From Lachnospiraceae bacterium UBA2860 (GTDB lineage: Bacteria; Bacillota; Clostridia; Lachnospirales; Lachnospiraceae), in NCBI GenBank assembly GCA_002350625.1, contig DEFE01000059.1, positions 10,239 through 15,699 of the forward strand: a stretch of 5,461 nucleotides of DNA, given 5' to 3'. This document shows, piece after piece, positions 1-4,793 of the stretch. Position 1 is the first letter of the stretch; every line of letters begins with the position of its first letter. The translations under genes and the position numbers were made by a program. Under the pieces are notes generated by a model, which was not told the origin of the DNA, made no database searches, and worked only from the letters and a program-made list of their open reading frames with translations.

Positions 1-1497
1 GATCGGGTGGTCCCCGCCGTTGCACAAAAGGAAGACGCGGACGGGCAGGCGGTTCGTCGCGATCGTCTGCATCTCCTGCAGATTCATCATGAAGCACCCC
101 TCGCCGTTCACCATGTTGACCGCCGTCCCGCTTGCGCCAAGCCGTACCGCCATGCCGATCGCGGCGGGCAGGCCGTAGCCCATGGAGGCCGTCGCCGTGT
201 TCGTAAAGAAGCGCGCGCCGTCCTTCACCCGGAACGCCTGGATCGCGGCGACGCGGGAGGTGCCGACGCTCACGACGAGCGGCTCTCCCTCCGGGATCTG
301 CTCCGATAAGGCATCATAAAATGCGTAAATGTTTCCGGCCCCGTCCGCCTGCGGCCCGCGCATCTTCTCCGTGACCGGCGGATAAGCCTTCCGCCTCGCA
401 AGGCTCCGCGCGCACCACGCGGCCGCCTCCTCCGTCCGGAACGGGTGCGCCTCGTCTGCGCCTTCCGCCCGGAGCGCCTGGATCAGCGCGTTCATGAAGG
501 CCGCGGCGTCGCAGATCACCGGAAGCTCGACGTGGACGTTCGGCTTTTTCAGCTCCTCCGGGTCGATCTCATTTGCGATGACATAGGCCCCGCGCGCCCA
601 CTCCTTGTAGTTGAAGCCCGTCTGCAGAAAGCTTAAGCGGCTTCCGATCGAGAGGAAGACGTCGCTGCCGGCCATCGTTAGATTCCCCGCCCTCTGGCCG
701 GTCATGCCCGTGCGGCCCGCGTAATAAGGCCAGCTCTCCGGCACGAGGTCGACGCTCGACATGCCGGTCAGCACGGGAATGCCGAGGAGCATGGAGAGCT
801 CCCGGAAGGCCTCCGCGCCGCCTGCAGCGCGCACGCCCGCGCCGCCGAAGAGGACCGGCCGCTTCGCCGTGCGGAGCTTCTCGATCGTCTGCCTGACCGC
901 CCCTTCGCGCACATCTGGAATGCGCTCCTGCCTGTCCTCCGCCGGGTCGTAGCCGCGCAGACACGCGGGGTCGATCTCCGCGCTCTGTACGTCGAGCGGG
1001 ACGTCCACCCACACCGGTCCCCTGCGGCCGCTGTTCATCAGGTACAGGGCGCGCTCGACCGCGTAGCGGACATCCTCTTTCTTCTCCACCATGACCGCGT
1101 ATTTCGTCATCGGCGCCGCACTCTTCGTGACGTCGAATTCCTGAATGCCGGTCGAGCGGAGGCTGAGGCCCATGCCGCGCACCGTCGTCGCGTACCGCGC
1201 CTGGCCGGACAGAATAAATACGGGAATGGATTCCATATAGGCGCACAGGCATCCCGTCAGCGCGTTCGTCGCGCCGGGGCCCGTAGTCACGATGACGCAG
1301 GCGGGCGTGTTGTCCTCTCTCGCGTAGGACTCCGCCGCCATCGCCGCGGCCTGCTCGTTGTGGTGATAGGTGCAGTGCAGCTTCTTACTGTGCCCGAAGG
1401 CGTCGTCGAGATACATCGCGCCGCCGCCCACGACCAGGAAGACGTCGCGGATGCCGGCTTCCGCCGCTTTTTCTGCCAGATAATCCGATACTCTCAT
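1..1497 (-). CDS. Thiamine-pyrophosphate-dependent enzyme, acetolactate synthase large subunit-like (3' end off window)
   Basis: The frame is open for 499 codons from the ATG at 1495-1497 to the left edge, so the C-terminus (perhaps 50-100 residues, judged from the family's usual 550-600) is missing. Seen: an N-terminal pyrimidine-binding domain with the catalytic-type glutamate E48 in HHNEQAAAMAAESYAR, VTTGPGATNALTG at about 70-82, and RSTGIQEFDVTK at about 114-125. A central domain contains KRPVLFGGAGV. The C-terminal cofactor domain has ASMGYGLPAAIG followed by GEG at 465-467 and CNGG at 492-495. Family knowledge: these enzymes use ThDP and Mg to decarboxylate 2-keto acids and often join the product to an acceptor. 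The usual GDG...NN motif reads GEG...CN here; the second Asn, a metal ligand, is kept. GAGGAG at 1507-1512, 9 bases before the ATG, supports the start and overlaps the stop of the preceding ligase, so the genes are probably co-translated. True acetolactate synthase is less likely than a specialised paralog, because the neighbour is a ligase and not ilvN or ilvC. The substrate is unknown. Confidence 0.9.
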   Translation of the reverse strand, partial: MRVSDYLAEKAAEAGIRDVFLVVGGGAMYLDDAFGHSKKLHCTYHHNEQAAAMAAESYAREDNTPACVIVTTGPGATNALTGCLCAYMESIPVFILSGQARYATTVRGMGLSLRSTGIQEFDVTKSAAPMTKYAVMVEKKEDVRYAVERALYLMNSGRRGPVWVDVPLDVQSAEIDPACLRGYDPAEDRQERIPDVREGAVRQTIEKLRTAKRPVLFGGAGVRAAGGAEAFRELSMLLGIPVLTGMSSVDLVPESWPYYAGRTGMTGQRAGNLTMAGSDVFLSIGSRLSFLQTGFNYKEWARGAYVIANEIDPEELKKPNVHVELPVICDAAAFMNALIQALRAEGADEAHPFRTEEAAAWCARSLARRKAYPPVTEKMRGPQADGAGNIYAFYDALSEQIPEGEPLVVSVGTSRVAAIQAFRVKDGARFFTNTATASMGYGLPAAIGMAVRLGASGTAVNMVNGEGCFMMNLQEMQTIATNRLPVRVFLLCNGGDHPI

Positions 1498-1510
1498 GTC
1501 GCCGTTCTCC

Positions 1511-2833
1511 TCACAGGTAAGCGCCGCACTTCTGCTCGCACACCATCGTCTTGCCGGACTGCTGCTGCGGGAGCGCGTCGACATACGTGAGCGTGATCTC
1601 CGCGTCCTCGCCGAGATAGCGCTGATAGGACGCTTTGACTGCCGCCTCGTCGACCTTCACTCCCCTGTAGGGATTGAGCTCGATCGTATACTCCTTTATG
1701 CCCGTCTGGATGCACCGCGCCTGGCGCAAAATGCCTTCGAAATTGAGGAGATTGTTCATGAAGACGTGGATGGAGAGCGGCTCTCCCTTCGTGTTGTAGA
1801 GGAGGGAGCCCCTGCGTCCCCAGATCTCCGTGAACTTCGCCTTGATGCGCCCGCCGCTCGTGCGGATCACCTGCATCCGGCCCGTGTCGCCCGTGTCGTA
1901 GCGGATCATCGGGAAGGCCCGGTTGTAGTAGTCCGTGATCACGATGCGCCCGACCTCGCCCTCTTCTACCGGCTCGTCCGCGTCCATCTTGAGAATCTCG
2001 ACATAGTAGTGGTAGAGGTCGATCGTGTAGACGTCCTCGCCGGGGAGCGAGACCGCGATGAAGCCATTTTCGTTATTCCCGTAGGACAGCACCGGCGTGA
2101 TGCCGAAGAGCTCCTTCGCCTTCTGCCGCGTCCCCTCGCTCAGCGCCTCGCCCATCGTGAAGATCATCTCCACATCCCAGCCGCTGATATCCGGGTGCTT
2201 CCGCTCCGCGTAGTCGACAAGGGCCGCGATCGCGCTCGAGTAAGCGACGAGCACCTGGATGCGCTCTCTTTTAATCCGCCGGAAGATCGCGGCGATGTTC
2301 TCGTCGCTCATGTTGGAAATGTCGACCATATACAGGTTGTTCTTGATGGATCTCATAAGCGGGACCGTGTTCTTTCCCTTGATCCACGCGCGGAACTCGC
2401 CGCGCTTCATGCCCATGCGGAAGCCGTTCAGCTCGAGCACCGCCATGAAGTTCATATTGACGTGGTCCATCTTCTCCCTGTCCGCGAGCACCGTAAAGGG
2501 CGTCCCCGTCGAGCCGCTCGTCGTCAGGTGCGCGAGGGCGTCCCTGTGCGCGCTGTAGTGGTCGCTGATCGTGCTCTCATAGTGGGCGATGAAATCTCCC
2601 TTCGTCTGCACCGGAAAGTCGTCCAGGCAGCCTTTATACTCCACCAGGCGGTAGAAGGGGCAGTTCTCATGCGCGTATTCGCAGATGGCTCTCACGCGCC
2701 GCCGCATGTACTCCTCCGTCACCCCGTTTTTAATCTCCGATTTTGTCACTTCTTTCAGACGGCCGAGACGGCCGCCCTGCGCCTTGTCCAGCAGCTCAAA
2801 CGCCTTCCTGCGCGCGATTTCCCCTATCTGCAT
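1511..2833 (-). CDS. CapK/PaaK-type AMP-forming ligase (phenylacetate-CoA ligase / coenzyme F390 synthetase family)
   Basis: The 440-residue protein has the signature of adenylate-forming enzymes. TTSGSTGTP at 104-112 is the phosphate-binding loop, YGNNENG at 251-257 is the A5-like segment, and YDTGD at 312-316 holds the ribose-binding aspartate. GRRG follows at 339-342, and QQQSGK at 423-428 is the C-terminal-domain lysine region. Length and motif spacing fit the compact CapK/PaaK group and not the larger acetyl-CoA synthetase type. Such proteins activate a carboxylate as an acyl-AMP and pass it to CoA or another acceptor, presumably in the cytoplasm, since no signal peptide or membrane segment is seen. 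The start is supported by GGAGG at 2840-2844, six bases upstream. A promoter lies just before it, and a TPP enzyme gene follows 13 bases after the stop, so the two proteins probably share a pathway. Surface-polysaccharide modification or specialised metabolism are reasonable guesses. Phenylacetate degradation is unlikely, as no paa genes are near. Confidence 0.88.
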   Translation of the reverse strand: MQIGEIARRKAFELLDKAQGGRLGRLKEVTKSEIKNGVTEEYMRRRVRAICEYAHENCPFYRLVEYKGCLDDFPVQTKGDFIAHYESTISDHYSAHRDALAHLTTSGSTGTPFTVLADREKMDHVNMNFMAVLELNGFRMGMKRGEFRAWIKGKNTVPLMRSIKNNLYMVDISNMSDENIAAIFRRIKRERIQVLVAYSSAIAALVDYAERKHPDISGWDVEMIFTMGEALSEGTRQKAKELFGITPVLSYGNNENGFIAVSLPGEDVYTIDLYHYYVEILKMDADEPVEEGEVGRIVITDYYNRAFPMIRYDTGDTGRMQVIRTSGGRIKAKFTEIWGRRGSLLYNTKGEPLSIHVFMNNLLNFEGILRQARCIQTGIKEYTIELNPYRGVKVDEAAVKASYQRYLGEDAEITLTYVDALPQQQSGKTMVCEQKCGAYL

Positions 2834-2858
2834 ATAAGGCCTCCGATCCTGTCATTCT

Positions 2859-2972
2859 TCATTGCCTTCTATCATACATCTTTTTATCCCCTGTGCCAAG
2901 AAGCACGATCAGCACGAAAATGGCGGCGCCCCCGCAAATGAGTATGAGCGGAGACGCCGCGCGTCCTTTCCC
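2859..2972 (-). pseudogene. Short membrane-segment-like reading frame without a normal start (remnant or chance)
   Basis: Between an in-frame TAA (2973-2975) and a TGA (2859-2861) the minus strand is open for 37 codons. The frame reads a hydrophobic stretch, ILICGGAAIFVLIVLLG, flanked by a basic start (GKGRAAS) and a charged tail (DKKMYDRRQ). That is how a single transmembrane helix looks. There is no ATG, GTG or TTG before the hydrophobic part and no convincing ribosome binding site, so an intact gene is not supported. It could be the end of a decayed membrane-protein gene that once stood between metY and the ligase, or chance. The promoter proposed for the ligase overlaps its last codons. 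Confidence 0.15.
2871..2899 (-). promoter_or_regulatory. Sigma-70-type promoter for the ligase/TPP-enzyme operon
   Basis: Read on the minus strand, TTGGCA (2894-2899) is separated by 17 bases from TATGAT (2871-2876). Each hexamer has one mismatch to consensus, and the spacing is optimal. Transcription would begin near 2864, giving a leader of about 30 bases that carries the GGAGG site of the ligase gene. The half sites GTGC/GCAC and a repeated AGCACG (plus strand 2902-2907 and 2911-2916) overlap or flank the -35 box and could bind a regulator. Confidence 0.55.
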
Positions 2973-3049
2973 TTATTCAGATCCTTGCGGCCGGTGCTTC
3001 CGGCCGTCTGCCTTTTGCACTTATTCAGGCGATCCCGGCCGCCTGCCTT
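2972..3049. repeat. Two imperfect direct repeats downstream of metY
   Basis: On the plus strand, units at 2972-3014 and 3020-3049 both begin with CTTATTCAG and end with GGCCGYCTGCCTT. They share a GATC/ATCC core; the first unit is about 13 bases longer because of an extra segment that completes a hairpin. The copies lie 5 bases apart and start only 6 bases beyond the metY stop codon. They look like a local duplication of a 3' untranslated element. No other copy is seen in the window. Confidence 0.6.
2988..3045 (-). terminator. Paired hairpins at the metY 3' end (possible terminator or mRNA-stabilising element)
   Basis: Two perfect hairpins sit within 70 bases after the metY stop. One has stem CAGGCG/CGCCTG (3026-3031 with 3040-3045) and an 8-base loop. 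The other has stem CGGCCGG/CCGGCCG (2988-2994 with 3000-3006) and a 5-base loop. The second is all G and C and should be stable. Neither is followed by a run of T on the minus strand, so a standard intrinsic terminator is not shown. A factor-dependent stop or protection of the metY message from decay fits better. The separate promoter of the next operon agrees with a transcript boundary here. Confidence 0.35.
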
Positions 3050-3054
3050 ATCCT

Positions 3055-4341
3055 TTACGCCCTGCTCGCCGCAAAGCCCTTCTCGAGATCGGCGATGATG
3101 TCGTCGATGTGCTCCGTGCCGATCGACAGACGGATCGTGCTCGGTTTGATCCCCTGATCAAGGAGCTCCTCTTCCGAGAGCTGGGAGTGCGTCGTCGAGG
3201 CCGGGTGGATCACCAGACTCTTCACGTCGGCGACATTTGCGAGGAGCGAGAAGATCTCAAGCCCGTCGATAAACTTCCAGGCCTCCTCCTGGCCGCCCTT
3301 GATCTCAAAGGTAAAGATCGAGCCGCCGCCGTTCGGGAAATACTTCTCGTAGAGCGCGTGGTCCGGATGATCCGGAAGGGACGGGTGGTTGACCTTCTCG
3401 ACCTGCGGATGCCGGCTCAGATACTCGACGACCTTCTTCGTGTTCTCCACGTGCCGCTCAAGCCTGAGGGACAGGGTCTCCACGCCCTGCAGGAGGAGGA
3501 AGGCGTTGAACGGAGAGATCGTCGCGCCCGTGTCTCTTAAGAGGATGGCGCGGATGTAGGTGACGAAGGCCGCCGGGCCTACCGCCTGATAGAAGGAGAC
3601 GCCGTGATAGCTCGGATTGGGCTCCGCGATGTTCGGATACTTCCCGGACGCGCTCCAGTCGAACTTGCCCGACTCGACGATGATGCCTCCGAGCGTCGTG
3701 CCGTGTCCGCCGATGAACTTGGTCGCGGAGTGCACGACGATGTCGGCGCCGTGTTCAATGGGCCGGATGAGGAAGGGTGTGCCGAAGGTATTGTCGATGA
3801 CGAGCGGGAGCCCGTGCCTGTGGGCGATGTCCGCGATCGCGTCGATGTCCGGGATGTCACTGTTGGGGTTACCGAGCGTCTCCAGATAGACGGCCCTCGT
3901 GTCCTCTTCGATCGCGTCCTCAAGCTCTTTCAGGTTGTGCGCGTCGACAAAGGTCGTCCGGATGCCGTACTGCGGAAGTGTATGAGCGAGCAGATTGTAG
4001 CTGCCGCCGTAGATGGTCTTTTGCGCGACGATATGCTCGCCTGCCTGCGCCAGCGCCTGAATGGTGTAAGTGATCGCCGCAGCGCCCGATGCCACCGCAA
4101 GAGCAGCCACGCCGCCCTCTAACGCAGCGATCCTGTCTTCAAAAACGCCTTGGGTAGAGTTTGTCAGTCTGCCGTAGATATTTCCGGCGTCCCTCAGACC
4201 GAAACGGTCGGCGGCGTGCCGGGAGTTATGGAACACATAAGAAGTTGTCGCATAGATCGGTACGGCTCTGGAATCGGTAGCAGGGTCAGCCTGTTCCTGA
4301 CCAACGTGTAATTGTAATGTTTCAAAACGATAATTGCTCAT
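3055..4341 (-). CDS. metY: O-acetylhomoserine sulfhydrylase (Cys/Met metabolism PLP-dependent enzyme)
   Basis: The 428-residue protein is a full-length member of the Cys/Met-metabolism PLP family, whose sulfhydrylases are about 425-430 residues. It converts O-acetylhomoserine and sulfide to homocysteine plus acetate in the cytoplasm; some members accept O-acetylserine. Seen: the N-terminal FETLQLHVGQ, phosphate-contacting NIYGRLTN with Y56 and R58, the cofactor aspartate in VIDNTFGTP (D183), and the Schiff-base lysine in SATKFIGGHG (K208). SLVIHPASTTHSQL and the C-terminal RLSIGTEH, whose arginine binds the substrate carboxylate, are also present. The ATG at 4341 was chosen because AAAGAGGT lies 8 bases upstream and MSNYRFETLQLH is a normal family N-terminus. 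The frame stays open upstream to a GTG at 4416, but that extension resembles no family sequence. Codon use shifts along the gene: the first ~100 codons carry many A/T third positions and the rest are strongly GC. A cystathionine synthase or lyase is the main alternative, but family motifs and length favour the sulfhydrylase. Confidence 0.93.
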   Translation of the reverse strand: MSNYRFETLQLHVGQEQADPATDSRAVPIYATTSYVFHNSRHAADRFGLRDAGNIYGRLTNSTQGVFEDRIAALEGGVAALAVASGAAAITYTIQALAQAGEHIVAQKTIYGGSYNLLAHTLPQYGIRTTFVDAHNLKELEDAIEEDTRAVYLETLGNPNSDIPDIDAIADIAHRHGLPLVIDNTFGTPFLIRPIEHGADIVVHSATKFIGGHGTTLGGIIVESGKFDWSASGKYPNIAEPNPSYHGVSFYQAVGPAAFVTYIRAILLRDTGATISPFNAFLLLQGVETLSLRLERHVENTKKVVEYLSRHPQVEKVNHPSLPDHPDHALYEKYFPNGGGSIFTFEIKGGQEEAWKFIDGLEIFSLLANVADVKSLVIHPASTTHSQLSEEELLDQGIKPSTIRLSIGTEHIDDIIADLEKGFAASRA

Positions 4342-4345
4342 GATG

Positions 4346-4412
4346 ATTACCTCTTTCATAATAAATATTGGTTGAATAGATATGATCTCTGACAGTGAAG
4401 ACAAGAGGTAAT
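4346..4412 (-). promoter_or_regulatory. Possible ribosome-binding-site-sequestering stem in the metY leader
   Basis: On the minus-strand RNA, AUUACCUCUU (4412 to 4403) is an exact 10-base complement of AAGAGGUAAU (4355 to 4346), the segment holding the metY Shine-Dalgarno sequence. Pairing would hide the ribosome binding site behind a loop of about 47 bases, itself able to form a small AGAT/ATCT hairpin. An exact 10-base complement placed on the binding site is unlikely by chance and suggests translational control. What would open the stem is not evident; a short ORF ending directly upstream is one candidate. Confidence 0.5.
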
Positions 4413-4466
4413 TCACATTCGCCCGAACCGAAAATTATGGCGCAGCGCCCGAAAGACAAGGTACAT
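4413..4466 (-). CDS. Possible 17-codon leader peptide upstream of metY
   Basis: An ATG at 4464-4466 opens a 17-residue frame (MYLVFRALRHNFRFGRM) ending with TGA at 4413-4415. It lies inside the metY leader predicted from the promoter at 4526-4554. Its stop codon abuts the anti-Shine-Dalgarno segment at 4403-4412. A ribosome ending or stalling there would cover that segment and free the metY start, as in known translational attenuators. The ribosome binding site is weak (GAAG about 8 bases upstream, AGGA about 14). The peptide has four arginines and no cysteine, and only the initiator and final residues are methionine, so it does not look like a simple sulfur-amino-acid sensor. It could be a chance frame. 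Confidence 0.3.
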   Translation of the reverse strand: MYLVFRALRHNFRFGRM

Positions 4467-4525
4467 TTTGATCGCTTCTTTCCTGAATCAACTTTTTACA
4501 AAACCTATCGAATTGGTGTGCGTTT

Positions 4526-4554
4526 ACTATAACATATTATTCCTATCTTGTCAA
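4526..4554 (-). promoter_or_regulatory. Sigma-70-type promoter of metY
   Basis: The minus strand reads TTGACA (4549-4554), a 17-base spacer, then TATAGT (4526-4531). The -35 is perfect and the -10 has one mismatch. Transcription should start near 4519, giving a leader of about 178 bases before the metY ATG. This is the strongest promoter match in the window. Confidence 0.75.
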
Positions 4555-4561
4555 TAGGTAT
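4539..4561. promoter_or_regulatory. Imperfect dyad over the metY -35 box, candidate repressor operator
   Basis: The plus strand reads ATTCCTAT (4539-4546), 7 bases, then ATAGGTAT (4554-4561). The arms are inverted copies with one mismatch, and the dyad covers the whole -35 hexamer, so a bound protein would block RNA polymerase. From memory, the CCTAT...ATAGG(A/T)AT layout recalls sites of Rrf2-family cysteine-metabolism regulators such as CymR. That identification is inference only. Confidence 0.4.
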
Positions 4562-4641
4562 TTGGGATTTTTTCTCAAATTGTTTTTTGTGACCCTTCTC
4601 TGTATTCTTAGACAAAATACGGCGAAAAAAAGCTGTTATTT

Positions 4642-4663
4642 TACATCAGTATTGATGTATCAA
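4642..4663. promoter_or_regulatory. Overlapping inverted repeats upstream of the PHP gene promoter
   Basis: TACATCA (4642-4648) and TGATGTA (4653-4659) form a perfect 7-base inverted repeat with a 4-base centre. TTGAT/ATCAA (4652-4656 and 4659-4663) forms a second dyad within it. The position is where the -35 box of the plus-strand promoter should be, which fits an operator for a dimeric regulator. The regulator is unknown. Confidence 0.35.
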
Positions 4664-4677
4664 AAATGGAAGAATCG

Positions 4678-4686
4678 TGATATAAT
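4678..4686 (+). promoter_or_regulatory. Extended -10 promoter of the PHP phosphatase gene
   Basis: TGATATAAT contains a perfect TATAAT at 4681-4686 preceded by TGN, an extended -10 element. No good -35 hexamer is found at 16-18 bases (TATCAA at 17), which extended -10 promoters can tolerate. The start would fall near 4693, about 97 bases before the TTG start of the gene. Confidence 0.5.
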
Positions 4687-4712
4687 CTGTTTGGAATAAG
4701 AATGAATGAAAA

Positions 4713-4793
4713 ATGTCGGCTCGTGACCGCAGACGCTCAAGCGGCGCTGATCGGGCAATGAATGCTGCATATCAGGGGAGAGGATCATATTGA
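4713..4793 (+). CDS. Possible 26-codon upstream ORF overlapping the PHP gene start
   Basis: An ATG at 4713 (with an in-frame ATG at 4758) opens a 26-residue arginine- and serine-rich frame, starting MSARDRRRSS and ending GRGSY. Its TGA (4791-4793) overlaps the TTG start of the phosphatase gene (4790-4792) as TTGA. Such overlaps can couple translation. There is no good ribosome binding site before 4713 and the peptide resembles nothing known to me, so chance is quite possible. Confidence 0.15.
   Translation: MSARDRRRSSGADRAMNAAYQGRGSY

Larger units (their letters stand above)
4342..4789. other. Divergent AT-rich intergenic regulatory region between metY and the PHP phosphatase gene
   Basis: This 448-base gap has no full-size gene. 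Its left part is the metY leader with an anti-Shine-Dalgarno segment and a possible short ORF. The centre (about 4500-4690) is AT-rich and carries the two divergent promoters with their dyads. The right part is the roughly 95-base leader of the phosphatase gene. None of the conserved cores I know for S-box SAM riboswitches or T-box leaders could be found by eye in the metY leader. Confidence 0.8.

Noticed and set aside
569..1252. 227-residue minus-strand frame inside the TPP enzyme gene
   Set aside because: It is arginine- and glycine-rich, resembles no family, and is out of frame with the clear ThDP-enzyme reading that spans the whole 1-1497 region.
1496..2941. 481-residue plus-strand frame opposite the ligase gene
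   Set aside because: It is an antisense shadow caused by GC-rich codons. It lacks family motifs, while the opposite strand has all the adenylation motifs and a good ribosome binding site.
2743..3540. 265-residue plus-strand frame across the metY 3' end
   Set aside because: It crosses a gene end and an intergenic region with no motif or ribosome binding site, and is explained as antisense to metY.
4342..4416. N-terminal extension of metY from a GTG at 4416 (or the ATG at 4359)
   Set aside because: The extension adds 25 (or 6) residues unlike family N-termini. The ATG at 4341 has the correct Shine-Dalgarno spacing, and the extra region contains the leader pairing element.
4342..4520. SAM (S-box) or T-box riboswitch in the metY leader
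   Set aside because: The conserved cores expected for S-box or T-box leaders were not found by eye. A covariance-model search would be needed to exclude rarer classes.
4561..4588. Terminator-like hairpin (TTTGGGA/TCTCAAA) followed by T-rich sequence on the plus strand
   Set aside because: The stem is weak and AT-rich with a wobble pair, and no plus-strand gene lies upstream to be terminated. It probably reflects the AT-rich promoter region.
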